From positions 558,001 through 622,000 of the forward strand of contig CBDDCY010000011.1 of the NCBI GenBank assembly GCA_965226435.1: a DNA stretch of 64,000 nucleotides, written 5' to 3'. The first letter of the stretch is position 1, and every line of letters starts with the position of its first letter. This DNA is from UBA6623 sp965226435 (GTDB lineage: Bacteria; Acidobacteriota; Terriglobia; Bryobacterales; UBA6623). Of this stretch, positions 26,302 through 35,279 are shown in pieces. Below the pieces are notes generated by a model. The model was not told the origin of the DNA and made no database searches. It saw only the letters and a program-made list of their open reading frames with translations. The position numbers were made by a program, and so were the translations under genes.

Positions 26302-28578
26302 ATGACTCCTCGGACCACCTCTCGTTTCTCGCGCCTGTCTTTCTTTGCCGCGTTCTGCGCGGCGTTTCTGTTTGACCTAGCCCCGCTGCTTGCGCAACCC
26401 GCCACGCCGCTGCAACCCCTCGCTCAGCAAGTCCGCCGTCTCGAAGACGCCATGAACTACTTGGGGCAACCCTTCCCCGACGAAGTTCATCGCGGCATCA
26501 ACGAGGCCGTCGCGATGGATAACGAGGGCCGGGCGGTGGCGCGGCTTCAGCAACTGCTCGAGCCTTACGTGCTGGCCGAGGTCAGCATCAATCCGGAAAG
26601 CCGTGTCAAGGTCGCCCTCGGAGCCGCCGACCCGGCTCTCGTCGAAAAGGGGACGAGGCTTTTCCTGGTAAAGGTGACCAACGAAGCCGGAGTGCGCGCG
26701 CCGCTCAAAGTCGAAAGCCCCAATAGCGGCCCCACCTTTCTTCGCTCTCGCAGCGCCGAAGAGCATGAAGTCGAGCAGGAATTGACCTTCCAGGACGTTA
26801 AGGAGCGCTGGGCCGAGATCGCCGTCTACCATCAGGCCCCGATGCAGGAACGGTTGTCGGGCCTCGGCATCGAATACCAGATTCTCTCGGTCTACTCGCG
26901 CGATCGCGGTCAACGCTCGGCCAAGATAGCCTTCAACGTCGGGCAGGGATCGCAAGACATCGGCTTCCGCAACGACATGTTAGTTGTGTTCAATATCGCG
27001 CCGACGCGCCCGATCACGCTGCGCGTCAAAGACGAGAATGGTCAACCGACCATCGCCGGGTTCGTCATCAGGGACCGCGCCGGACGCATCTATCCCAACC
27101 CCTCCAAGCGCCTCGCGCCCGACTTCCCGTTTCAACAGCAGATCTACCGCGCCGATCGAGAGAACGTTCTACTGCCCGCGGGCTACTACACGATGGAATC
27201 TTCGGGCGGCCCGGAGTTTCATACCCGCACGAAGGAATTCGCCGTTGACGACGACGGTCCCGAGGAGCTGGCATTTCAGCTGCAACGCTGGATCGACCCG
27301 TCGAAATACGGCTGGTGGTCGGGCGATCATCACATCCATGCCTCGGGATGTTCGCATTACAAAAACCCAACCGAAGGCGTTCAACCCGAGGACATGCTGC
27401 GGCAAGTGCTCGGCGAGAACCTCAACATCGGATCGGTGCTGACCTGGGGGCCGTCGTGGTATTACCAGAAGCAATTTTTCAGCGGCGAAGACGATGATCT
27501 TTCGAAGCCCGAGCGCATACTGCACTATGACGTCGAGGTCTCCGGCTTCCCGTCGAGCCATGCCGGGCACCTGGTTTTGCTGGGGATCAAGGAAGACGAT
27601 TATCCCGGCACCGAGCGCGTCGAGCAATGGCCCTCCTGGGATTTACCGGTGCTCCAATGGGGGCAGTCGCAAGATGGGATCGTCGGTTTCACGCACTCGG
27701 GTTGGGGCCTGGAGGTGCAAAGTGACAAGCTGCCGAACTACGAAATGCCGGGCTTTGACAGCATCGGCGCCAACGAGTACATCGTCGATGTGACGCACGG
27801 CGCGGTGGACTTCATCTCGATGGTGGATACGCCCTCGGTGTGGGAGTTGAACATTTGGTACCACACGCTCAACACCGGCTTCCGCACGCGTGTCAGCGGC
27901 GAGACCGATTTTCCGTGCATCTATGACGATAAGGTCGGACTCGGCCGCAGTTACGTCAAACTGGATAAGCTGACCTACCGAAATTGGATCGAGGGCGTTC
28001 GCGACGGCCGCGCCTACGTCGGCGACGGCAAGAGCCATTTAATCGACTTTCAGGTCAACGGCGTGGAAGTGGGGACCGAGGACAGTGAGGTCCGCGTCAC
28101 GGCCGGCGAGAAGGTTCGTGTCGAGGTCAAGGCGGCGGCTATGCTCGACCGTTTTCCCGACCCGAAATTTCACAACCTGCGCTACGACGCCAAGCCGTAT
28201 TGGGACGTCGAGCGGGCGCGTATTCCTCAGACGCGCGACGTCCCCGTCGAGTTGATCGTCAATGGGGAATCGGTGGCGACACAGACGATTACCGCCGACG
28301 GCCGCATTCAAGATTTGACGTTTGAGGTTGCGATTGCGAAGAGCAGTTGGGTGGCGCTGCGCATTCTTCCTTCGTCGCACACGAACCCGATTTTCGTTGT
28401 GGCCGACAGCAAGCCGATCCGGGCTTCGCGCCGCAGCGCGGAATGGTGCCTGGCCGCCGTCAATCAATGCTGGACGCAGAAGATCGTTCGCATTCGCGAC
28501 GCCGAGAAGGAAGCCGCGCGCAAAGCTTATGATCACGCCCGGGCCGTATACAAGCAACGCATCGCGGAGAGCGAGTAA
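26302..28578 (+). CDS. CehA/McbA family metallohydrolase, secreted
   Basis: 758-residue exported protein with a PHP-type metal site. Signal peptide about 1-33 (FFAAFCAAFLFDLAPLLAQ). The N-terminal half (to about 340) is beta-rich; the metallohydrolase part starts at YGWWSGDHHIHASGCSHY with the metal-binding HxH, and further ligands probably in SGFPSSHAGHLVLLG and VGFTHSGWGLE. CehA and McbA hydrolyse carbaryl, but most family members have unknown substrates. The start at 26302 has GGAGA 7 bases upstream; the frame is open further upstream into the repeat. TATAAT at 26265-26270 may be a -10 box. Repeats of family D flank the gene on both sides. Confidence 0.85.
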   Translation: MTPRTTSRFSRLSFFAAFCAAFLFDLAPLLAQPATPLQPLAQQVRRLEDAMNYLGQPFPDEVHRGINEAVAMDNEGRAVARLQQLLEPYVLAEVSINPESRVKVALGAADPALVEKGTRLFLVKVTNEAGVRAPLKVESPNSGPTFLRSRSAEEHEVEQELTFQDVKERWAEIAVYHQAPMQERLSGLGIEYQILSVYSRDRGQRSAKIAFNVGQGSQDIGFRNDMLVVFNIAPTRPITLRVKDENGQPTIAGFVIRDRAGRIYPNPSKRLAPDFPFQQQIYRADRENVLLPAGYYTMESSGGPEFHTRTKEFAVDDDGPEELAFQLQRWIDPSKYGWWSGDHHIHASGCSHYKNPTEGVQPEDMLRQVLGENLNIGSVLTWGPSWYYQKQFFSGEDDDLSKPERILHYDVEVSGFPSSHAGHLVLLGIKEDDYPGTERVEQWPSWDLPVLQWGQSQDGIVGFTHSGWGLEVQSDKLPNYEMPGFDSIGANEYIVDVTHGAVDFISMVDTPSVWELNIWYHTLNTGFRTRVSGETDFPCIYDDKVGLGRSYVKLDKLTYRNWIEGVRDGRAYVGDGKSHLIDFQVNGVEVGTEDSEVRVTAGEKVRVEVKAAAMLDRFPDPKFHNLRYDAKPYWDVERARIPQTRDVPVELIVNGESVATQTITADGRIQDLTFEVAIAKSSWVALRILPSSHTNPIFVVADSKPIRASRRSAEWCLAAVNQCWTQKIVRIRDAEKEAARKAYDHARAVYKQRIAESE

Positions 28579-28611
28579 ACCCCGCCGGCACCCGCGCGGG
28601 TCATCGAGCAG

Positions 28612-28668
28612 GATGCACGCGCCCCAAACCGAGCCGCGCGCGTTAGCAAGCGGTGTGCGATGAAGCAG
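28612..28668. repeat. Intergenic repeat, family D
   Basis: Contains CAAACCGAGCCGCGCGCGTT followed by AGCAAGCGGTGTGCGATG. It is the inverse of the copy at 26185-26235. The rest of 28579-28800 shows no gene. Confidence 0.7.
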
Positions 28669-28800
28669 CACGGAAGCCGCCGCCGCTGGTGGTCCGAGAA
28701 AAGCCGCCCAAGGTCCTCGCAAGCGACGGGCCAAGCGACCGCGCACAGACTCCGGGGCGCGGCACTCCCCGCGGAAACCCGTTCCACCAAATAAGTCATC

Positions 28801-31029
28801 ATGGGTCCTATGGCCCCGAGTTTCATAAGAGTTCTTCTCTGTTTTTTCATCCCGGCCGGATTGTACGCTCAAGACGGCCTGCTCGACGAGCTTGTTTTCC
28901 AACGAGTCGTCTCCGGGCTGGTGCGGCCCACATCGATTGCCAACGCCGGTGACGGCTCCGGGCGTTTGTTCGTGACGCAGCAGGCCGGATTGATCCGAGT
29001 CATCGATCAAGGCGTTCTCATCGAGGAGCTTTTCCTCGATCTTAGTCAGACCGTCTCTTGCTGCGGAGAGCGGGGCCTGCTGAGCGTCGCGTTTCACCCT
29101 GAGTTCGGAACCAACGGACGCTTCTTCGTCAGCTACACCGACGCCGCCGAGGATTCCACGGTCTCCGAGTTCCTCGTTTCGGCCGAAGACCCCAATCGCG
29201 CCGACCCCGATTCGGAAACTCTCGTGATCCGGGTCGACCAGCCGAGCGACGAACACAACGCCGGACAGCTGCAATTCGACGGCGACGGTTATCTCTACGT
29301 CAGCTTCGGCGACGGCGGCCACGGGCACGAGTCCGAGGGAGCGCCGCAAAGCCTACTCTCGATGCTCGGAAAAATTTTGCGCCTTGATATCGATTCCGCG
29401 CGGCCCTATGCCATCCCGCCCGACAACCCCTTCGCGGAGCTTGATCATGCTCTCGGGGAAATTTGGGTGATGGGTTTGCGCAACCCCTGGCGTTTCAGCT
29501 TTGACCGCGAGACGGGCGACCTTTTCATCGGCGACGTCGGCCAACGCACCATCGAGGAAATCGACTACCAACCCGGCGGCAGCCCGGGCGGCGAGAACTA
29601 CGGCTGGGATTTCAAGGAAGGTTCGCTGTGCGCCGGTCCCGGCGGCAGCGCCCACGCGCCGGAGGGGGTAGGCCACGAGGACGAGCACGACGAGCCGCAC
29701 GGCGAAGGAGCCTGCAGTCCTCACGATGACGAGTTCACCGAGCCGATTCTCGAATACAGCCACGAGATCGGCTGCTCGGTGACGGGCGGCTATCGTTATC
29801 GCGGCGCGGCGCTCCCCGCACTCAACGGAGCTTACTTGTACGGGGATTATTGCTCCGGCAAGATTTTCGCGGCCGTGCAAGAGGAAGGGACGCATTGGTC
29901 GCTTGTCGACCAACGCGAGAGCGGTTTCTTGATCACGACCTTTGGCGAGGACGAGGAGGGCGAGGTCTATGTAGCCGATCTGCGGGGGCATTTGTTCCGA
30001 ATCGCCCCGCCCACCGAGCCGCCGTCGATATCGTCCTACTATCCCGACTCGGCCGTCGCCGGCGGCGCCGATTTCCCACTTGTGCTTCAGGGGGAGAATT
30101 TCGTCAACGACGTGGAAGTGCGCTTTCAGAACCAAGTGCGCCCGAGCCGCGTGATCGACAACCAACGCCTCGAGGCCGAAATTTCGTCCCTCAATATCTC
30201 GTCCCCGGGGACGGCGGCGATATCCGTCGTTAACCCGAAGCTCGAAGACGCTCCGGCCGCGAACGCCGACTTCGAGATCGCCGAAGCCCCTTCCACCGCG
30301 CCGCGCATCAACCCCGGCGGCATCGTCGGCGCCGCCGGCTTTCTCGCGAACCCGATCGTCCCCGGGTCGCTGGTTTCTTTGTTCGGGACGAATGTCGCCG
30401 CATTTATCGAGTCGACCGGCGGCGTGCCGCTCACAACCATGTTGGGCGGGGCGAGCGTCCTTGTCGCCGAGAGTCATCGAGCGCCGCTGTTTTTCGGCGG
30501 CCCTTCGCAGCTCAATTTTCAAGTGCCCTGGGAGACTTCCGTGGGCGACCCCGTAGCCTTCCGCGTTCAAGTCGGCCCGGCTGTGAGCGCGCCGCTGATG
30601 GTGCCAACGGCAAGCCACGCCCCGGCCGTTTTCACGGTCGACAAAATCCGCCCGGCGCAAGGAGCGATCTTGATCGCGAATACGACGGGCATGATTCCGG
30701 CGCCGCTTGGAACGGCCCCGAACACGCGGCCGGTAATGCGGGGCGAGCTGCTCGAGATTTTCGGCAACGGATTGGGCCCGGTCACCAATCCACCCGCGAC
30801 CGGCGAAATCGCTATTTCCTCTCCGCTTTCACGCACCGAAACCACCCCTTTGGTCACGATCGGCGGGGCCTCGGCCCGCATATTTTTCTCGGGCCTGGCG
30901 CCCCGTACCGTGGGGCTCAATCAGGTGAACGTGAAAGTGCCCGACGATGCCCCCGTCGGCGACGACATTCCGTTGGTGATTCGGATCGGCGAGGTGGATT
31001 CGGTTCCGGTGATTATCGCGGTGGAGTAA
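28801..31029 (+). CDS. PQQ-type sugar (sorbosone/glucose) dehydrogenase fused to TIG and Solibacter C-terminal domains
   Basis: 742-residue exported protein. Signal peptide 1-24. A GSDH six-bladed propeller spans about 30-400: ERGLLSVAFHPEFG, YVSFGDGGHGHESEG, MGLRNPWRFSFDRETGDLFI and GGENYGWDFKEG are typical, with pairs of Cys that probably form disulfides. Residues about 405-490 look like an IPT/TIG domain (SSYYPDSAVAGGADFPLVL). Residues about 500-742 match the C-terminal domain typical of Solibacter secreted proteins (IVPGSLVSLFGTNVA, PSQLNFQVPWE, GELLEIFGNGLGPVT, GLNQVNVKVPDDAP). Likely oxidises aldose sugars with PQQ in the periplasm or outside. No Shine-Dalgarno site is clear; the ATG at 28810 is an alternative. 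Confidence 0.88.
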   Translation: MGPMAPSFIRVLLCFFIPAGLYAQDGLLDELVFQRVVSGLVRPTSIANAGDGSGRLFVTQQAGLIRVIDQGVLIEELFLDLSQTVSCCGERGLLSVAFHPEFGTNGRFFVSYTDAAEDSTVSEFLVSAEDPNRADPDSETLVIRVDQPSDEHNAGQLQFDGDGYLYVSFGDGGHGHESEGAPQSLLSMLGKILRLDIDSARPYAIPPDNPFAELDHALGEIWVMGLRNPWRFSFDRETGDLFIGDVGQRTIEEIDYQPGGSPGGENYGWDFKEGSLCAGPGGSAHAPEGVGHEDEHDEPHGEGACSPHDDEFTEPILEYSHEIGCSVTGGYRYRGAALPALNGAYLYGDYCSGKIFAAVQEEGTHWSLVDQRESGFLITTFGEDEEGEVYVADLRGHLFRIAPPTEPPSISSYYPDSAVAGGADFPLVLQGENFVNDVEVRFQNQVRPSRVIDNQRLEAEISSLNISSPGTAAISVVNPKLEDAPAANADFEIAEAPSTAPRINPGGIVGAAGFLANPIVPGSLVSLFGTNVAAFIESTGGVPLTTMLGGASVLVAESHRAPLFFGGPSQLNFQVPWETSVGDPVAFRVQVGPAVSAPLMVPTASHAPAVFTVDKIRPAQGAILIANTTGMIPAPLGTAPNTRPVMRGELLEIFGNGLGPVTNPPATGEIAISSPLSRTETTPLVTIGGASARIFFSGLAPRTVGLNQVNVKVPDDAPVGDDIPLVIRIGEVDSVPVIIAVE

Positions 31030-31114
31030 CTCGCTCTCCGGATCGATGTCGCTTAGCCTCCTCCGAAAATCTCCTTCGAGAGTACGGTGGGTTACGCTAT
31101 AGCCCAATCAGGCC

Positions 31115-31215
31115 GCACCTGTCGTGCAGCCGCGGAGCGGCAACGGGAATGTAGCCCCGGGCTTCAGCCCGGGGTTCACGCCAATAAGCGGCAAGCCCCG
31201 GACGGGGCGTAGGAG
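31115..31215. repeat. Intergenic repeat, family C
   Basis: Contains GCCGCGGAGCGGCAACGGGA, TAGCCCCGGGCTTCAGCCCG and CAAGCCCCGGACGGGGCGTA. Matches the blocks at 16740-16856, 23344-23435 and 59113-59175, with CGGGCTTCAGCCCG forming an extra inner palindrome. Confidence 0.7.
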
Positions 31216-31265
31216 CATTCGTCCGATGCGACTTGACCCAACCGAAACGTTCAGGTCGACGACTC

Positions 31266-31325
31266 GCGCCCATTTTCATGGCGGTCTTATGAATCCGCGG
31301 GTTCATAGAAACGGACTGTCCCCGC
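31266..31325. repeat. Intergenic repeat, family B, copy 2
   Basis: CGCCCATTTTCATGGCGGTC, TTATGAATCCGCGGGTTCAT and AGAAACGGACTGTCCCC match the copy at 18428-18484 over about 55 bases with few differences. GGACTGTCCCC links it to family A. Confidence 0.7.
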
Positions 31326-31451
31326 TCCCCGACGCTCTCTGTCTTTCTCCGGCGGTTGGTACACTGATCGGGCTCGGCGTTATTCGCGGCGGCGTATCAA
31401 TGTGCCGGAGCGTGTTTCGCGCCGCCCGAGGTTCGGGCGTTATATCGTTTT

Positions 31452-32153
31452 ATGGCTTTCGAGGAAATCATCGCCATCGCGCCCATGTGGTACGTGGCGT
31501 TCTTGTTGTCGATCACGTGTCACGAAGCCGCTCATGCGCTGGTGGCGGAATGGGGAGGCGATTCGACCGCGGCCGCCGGCGGGCAAATCACCCTCAACCC
31601 GATACCGCACATTCAACGAGAGCCCGTTGGGACGGTCCTGGTTCCTATCATTTCGGTCGTCTGGATGGGCTGGATGCTCGGGTGGGCTTCCGCGGCGGTT
31701 GATCCCTATTGGCAACAGCGCTACCCGCGGCGCGCGGCTTGGATGGCGCTGGCGGGGCCGGGGGCCAACCTTTTGCTGGCGATCGGCGCCGCGATTGTGA
31801 TTCGCGTCGCGCTGGCGCTTGGGTACCTTGACCCGGGGAGTTACAGCTTCACCGGTCTGGTGGTCGGCACACCCGACGAAATCTCTGCCGCGATTGCGAC
31901 CTTCCTCAGCATTCTTTTTGCGCAGAACCTGCTGCTGATGGCGTTCAATTTGCTGCCGGTGCCTCCGCTCGACGGACATATCGCCGTGGGATTGTTCTTG
32001 AGCGAATCGATGACCTTGAAGTTCCTCGAGTTCGTTCGCCAACCGGGCTTCGGACTGATCGGCCTCTTGGTTGCCTGGAACCTGTTCGGCTACATGTTCG
32101 GCCCGGTTTTCCGCGCCGGCGTCAGCCTGCTCTACCTCGGCTACGGCGGCTAA
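31452..32153 (+). CDS. Site-2 protease family (M50) membrane metalloprotease
   Basis: 233-residue intramembrane zinc protease. The zinc site is HEAAH in LSITCHEAAHALVAEW in the first helix, and the second motif NLLPVPPLDGHI supplies the Asp ligand. Five or six membrane helices are predicted. This short form lacks PDZ domains, so it resembles the SpoIVFB/Rip3 small M50 proteins rather than RseP. The substrate is unknown and no anti-sigma gene lies nearby. It is convergent with the Nramp-like gene. Confidence 0.88.
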   Translation: MAFEEIIAIAPMWYVAFLLSITCHEAAHALVAEWGGDSTAAAGGQITLNPIPHIQREPVGTVLVPIISVVWMGWMLGWASAAVDPYWQQRYPRRAAWMALAGPGANLLLAIGAAIVIRVALALGYLDPGSYSFTGLVVGTPDEISAAIATFLSILFAQNLLLMAFNLLPVPPLDGHIAVGLFLSESMTLKFLEFVRQPGFGLIGLLVAWNLFGYMFGPVFRAGVSLLYLGYGG

Positions 32154-32185
32154 CTAACCCCGCGCTAACTATTGCTTCCCGAGAT

Positions 32186-33589
32186 CTACAAAAGGCCGAG
32201 TTGCTTCAAGACCGAGTAGCTCATCATGACGGTCATGAGCGCTGCCGCGATCCACAGCGTCAGCGTAATCCAACCTTTCGGCGCGATTTGCTTCGGCAAG
32301 TGAACGTACCGCAAATACAACGTCGCCGCGCCGACGATCGGAAGCATCAGCGCTTGCACGACGCCGCCGATTTTGACCATCAATACCGGTTCTCTGAGCA
32401 GCGTGTAATAGAACAGCGGGATCAACAGCAGAACCGCCGAGAAGATTCGCACGTAACGAAATCGCGCCGCCGGGTCGTGGCGGTCATACCCGCCGATCAA
32501 GCGCACGAAATCCGCGTAGGCGCGCGCCGCGGCGGCGGTGCCGGCAAAGATGGACGAATAGAGAACAGCCACGGCCCCGGCTAGGAAGAGATAGGTCGAC
32601 CAGCCGCCCAGCGTTTCGGTGTAAATATTCGAGAGGACACGAATCGTCTCATTTCCCTTTGGAACGACTCCCAGCCCCTTTAAGATGCCCGCGCCGAGCA
32701 GATAGAACGCGACCGTCGCAAGGGTGTAAACCAGCGCCGAGGTGACAACGTCGGCGCCCAGCACGCGAATCCATCCCCGAGCCCGGGCGAGCCAGGCCGA
32801 GCTTTCCTCGCGCGGGCCGGTGTAGCGGGCGTAGCCTTTCTCGATGCACCAATAGGGGTAGTTGATCAAATCAGCCGTGCCGACGCCGGTGATGCCGAAA
32901 ACCGCGACCGCGGTAATGAATCCTCCTTGCGGCATATGAAACAGGAGCCCGTCGGCGACACTCGACCATGAAAAATAGCGCGGGCTGAGAATCAGGATAT
33001 ACGCCGCGCCGACGGTGACCAACGTGAAGCAAACCACCAAGGCGACCGATACCTTTTCGATGAAATCGTAACGGCCGACAAGCAAAACGGCGATGGTTCC
33101 GAGAGCAACCCCCCAGGCCCAAAGATCGATCGCGACGGCGGGAAAGACCCGGTTCAAGACTTCCGCGATGCCCGCCAGCATGCCGCTCTGAGTCATCAGT
33201 GCGGTCGTGTACATGCCAAGCCAAAGCCAGACAACCCACGAGACGCGCAGGCGCGGGCCGGGGAAGCGGTTCAGGGCTTCGAGTCCGGTTTCGCCGGTCG
33301 CGATTGTGTAGCGGCCCAATTCGTTTTGTACAACGACTTTGATCGCGCAGCTCAAGATCACCAGCCACAGCAACGAATAGCCGTTTTCCGCGCCCAGCAC
33401 GGGCGTCGCGATCAGTTCGCCCGTGCCCACGACGGCGCTCGCGGTGACCAAACCCGGCCCGATGCGCTTGAGCGCGTCGACGAGGCGCGCCGGTGGAGCT
33501 TCGACGGCTTCCGGGGTCAGGAGGTAGGGGTCGTTCGTTGGGACGGCGGCCATGACTCGGAATGATGGTACTCGAAGCCGGTCGGGCAT
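32186..33589 (-). CDS. Divergent Nramp-superfamily membrane transporter
   Basis: 467 residues with about 11 membrane helices and overall Nramp layout (GPGLVTASAVVGTGELIATP in helix 1, GGFITAVAVFGITGVG in helix 6). The helix-1 metal motif DPGN is replaced by GTGE (residues 55-58) and the helix-6 Met-Pro-His is absent, so the ion or substrate is probably not the usual Mn/Fe. APC-type fold is still clear. The start is either 33589 or the ATG at 33553; neither has a strong ribosome site. It lies next to a TRAP binding protein gene on the same strand (upstream), 82 bases apart. Confidence 0.8.
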   Translation of the reverse strand: MPDRLRVPSFRVMAAVPTNDPYLLTPEAVEAPPARLVDALKRIGPGLVTASAVVGTGELIATPVLGAENGYSLLWLVILSCAIKVVVQNELGRYTIATGETGLEALNRFPGPRLRVSWVVWLWLGMYTTALMTQSGMLAGIAEVLNRVFPAVAIDLWAWGVALGTIAVLLVGRYDFIEKVSVALVVCFTLVTVGAAYILILSPRYFSWSSVADGLLFHMPQGGFITAVAVFGITGVGTADLINYPYWCIEKGYARYTGPREESSAWLARARGWIRVLGADVVTSALVYTLATVAFYLLGAGILKGLGVVPKGNETIRVLSNIYTETLGGWSTYLFLAGAVAVLYSSIFAGTAAAARAYADFVRLIGGYDRHDPAARFRYVRIFSAVLLLIPLFYYTLLREPVLMVKIGGVVQALMLPIVGAATLYLRYVHLPKQIAPKGWITLTLWIAAALMTVMMSYSVLKQLGLL

Positions 33590-33671
33590 TCAACCGCGAG
33601 GATCGAGGAGTTTCCGGATCCGAGCGTTACGGCGACGGGTCGCGCGGGTGGGGAGACACGCTCCGTGCCGT

Positions 33672-34685
33672 CTACTCGCCGGCAGCCTGCGCCCGCGCGG
33701 TCTCGATCCACTCACCCGCGCCGGGGACCGCCGCGCTGAACTCCTCGTACATGGCTTGCCCGCCCTTTTGGAAGGCTTCCACGTCGGCTTGGTTGATTTT
33801 CATGCCGGCGGCTTCGAGCCGGGCCAGCAGATCAATGTCCATCTGTTCGCCGGTGCGGTGCACGAACTCCTGCATCTCGCGGGCGACGGTTTCGAGGTCT
33901 GCCCGGATGTCGGGCGGTAGCCGCTCCCAGCGCTTCGCGCCGGTGACCAGATAAGTGGGCGTGTAGACGTGGCCGGTCAGCGAGAGGTGAGTCTGCACCT
34001 CCTGGAATTTTGAGCCCCAAACTTGCGCCAGCGGATTCTCTTGGCCGTCCATGACGCCGGTCTGCAGCGCCACGAAGACTTCGCTCAGCGGCATCGGCGT
34101 CGGGTTCGCGCCAAACGTCTGGAACAGCTTGATGCGCCAGCGCCCGCGGGGGGTGCGCAGCTTGATGCCGCTTAGGTCATCGGGCGTGACGATCGGCCGT
34201 TCGTTGTTGGTCACATGGCGAAAGCCGTTTTCCCATAGCGCCAGGATCTTGTAGCCCTTTTCTTCGGCGGCGGGAGCCAGGTGCGGCCAAAAGACAGCTT
34301 CCTCAATGCGCTTGACGTGTTCACGATCACGCACCAAATACGGCATCTCAAAGAGCCCAAAGGCATCGACCATCGAAGACATGATCGTCGAAGGCAACGA
34401 GAAGTCGACGGTACCGAGTTTCAGCTTTTGTAATAGGGTCTCGTCGTTTCCTAATTGGCTGGAGCCGAAGACCAGCACCTCGGCGCGGCCCGCAAGCCGC
34501 TCATTCGCACGGCGCGCGAATTCGTCGGCGCAGGCGGTGACCAGCGAATCAGGACCCGCCACATGTCCCAATTTGAGCTGAATTACACTGCTGCCGGTAC
34601 CGCCATCCTCGCAAGCGGTGAGCGCGGCAAGGGCTGTCAGCAAGACCGCTGCCTGAATCGAGGGACGAAAGCCGTCAAAACGCAT
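33672..34685 (-). CDS. TRAP transporter solute-binding lipoprotein, DctP family
   Basis: 337-residue periplasmic binding protein of tripartite ATP-independent transporters, which import carboxylates and similar acids. The N-terminus is a lipoprotein signal with lipobox LTAC (cleavage before the Cys in ACEDGG). Family stretches: LKLGHVAGPDSLVTACADEF, SSQLGNDETLLQKLKLGTVD, GIKLRTPRGRWRIKLFQTFG with the Arg that usually grips the ligand carboxylate, and VMDGQENPLAQV. No DctQ or DctM membrane genes lie nearby. The adjacent downstream gene codes an Nramp-like carrier, so a functional link between them is possible but unproven. Confidence 0.88.
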   Translation of the reverse strand: MRFDGFRPSIQAAVLLTALAALTACEDGGTGSSVIQLKLGHVAGPDSLVTACADEFARRANERLAGRAEVLVFGSSQLGNDETLLQKLKLGTVDFSLPSTIMSSMVDAFGLFEMPYLVRDREHVKRIEEAVFWPHLAPAAEEKGYKILALWENGFRHVTNNERPIVTPDDLSGIKLRTPRGRWRIKLFQTFGANPTPMPLSEVFVALQTGVMDGQENPLAQVWGSKFQEVQTHLSLTGHVYTPTYLVTGAKRWERLPPDIRADLETVAREMQEFVHRTGEQMDIDLLARLEAAGMKINQADVEAFQKGGQAMYEEFSAAVPGAGEWIETARAQAAGE

Positions 34686-34832
34686 ATTCTGTTGTTCCTA
34701 TTCGGTCGTGGGTGATCGCGTGCGACCGCATACTATGATCTCACGCGGGATCGGTCGCGAGGTCTCGGCATGATATGATTCTTTTGCGGCGGGGCGGCGC
34801 CTTGCGAAACGCGGACCGCCTGGGAGAAAGCC

Positions 34833-35279
34833 ATGGAAATCAAACGTATCTCGCCCGATGAGGCGAAGGAACTTCTTGACAACGACGCGGACGCGGTCTA
34901 TCTCGACGTGCGGACCGTTCCTGAATTCGATGCCGGACACGTCCCCGGCGCGAAGAACATCCCTGTCCTGGACCGTGACGCCTATGGTCGCATGGCGCCG
35001 GTCCCGCGCTTCGCGGAAATCGTTGAGGCCAATTTCGGCAGGGACGTCAGGTGCGTCACGGGCTGCCAAAAAGGAGCGCGGTCGATGATGGCGGCGGAGA
35101 TCCTCGTCGCGGCGGGTTTCACCAGCGTGGTCGACATGCGCGGGGGTTGGGGCGGCGAGATGGATATGACCGGCCGCACGGTCTACCCCGGCTGGGTGGC
35201 ACGGGGCCTGCCGGCGACAGTGGAAAGCGAACCGCAAGACCAATTTGAGACTCTCGCCGGGGCCGATCAGGGCGACTGA
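34833..35279 (+). CDS. Rhodanese-like sulfurtransferase
   Basis: 148 residues, single rhodanese domain without signal peptide, so cytosolic. Conserved parts: YLDVRTVPEFDAGHVPGAKN (CH2-like A motif) and the active-site loop CVTGCQKGARSMMAAE, with Cys78 the probable sulfur carrier in C-Q-K-G-A-R and Cys74 near it. The long insert between strand 2 and the loop resembles rhodaneses of the ThiI/PspE-like group. GGGAGAAAGCC precedes the ATG. It converges on the methyltransferase gene and overlaps its end by 13 bases. Confidence 0.85.
   Translation: MEIKRISPDEAKELLDNDADAVYLDVRTVPEFDAGHVPGAKNIPVLDRDAYGRMAPVPRFAEIVEANFGRDVRCVTGCQKGARSMMAAEILVAAGFTSVVDMRGGWGGEMDMTGRTVYPGWVARGLPATVESEPQDQFETLAGADQGD

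Larger units (their letters stand above)
31030..31451. other. Gene-free stretch with two repeat blocks
   Basis: No gene seen. It holds a family C repeat (31115-31215; GAGCGGCAACGGGAATGTAG, GGGCTTCAGCCCGGGG, CAAGCCCCGGACGGGGCGTA) and a family B repeat (31266-31325). Bases 31326-31451 are the upstream region of the protease gene, with TTATAT at 31440-31445 as a possible -10 box very close to its start. Confidence 0.6.

Noticed and set aside
29353..30660. 435-codon minus-strand frame opposite the sugar dehydrogenase
   Set aside because: Antisense shadow with no signal, domain or ribosome site.
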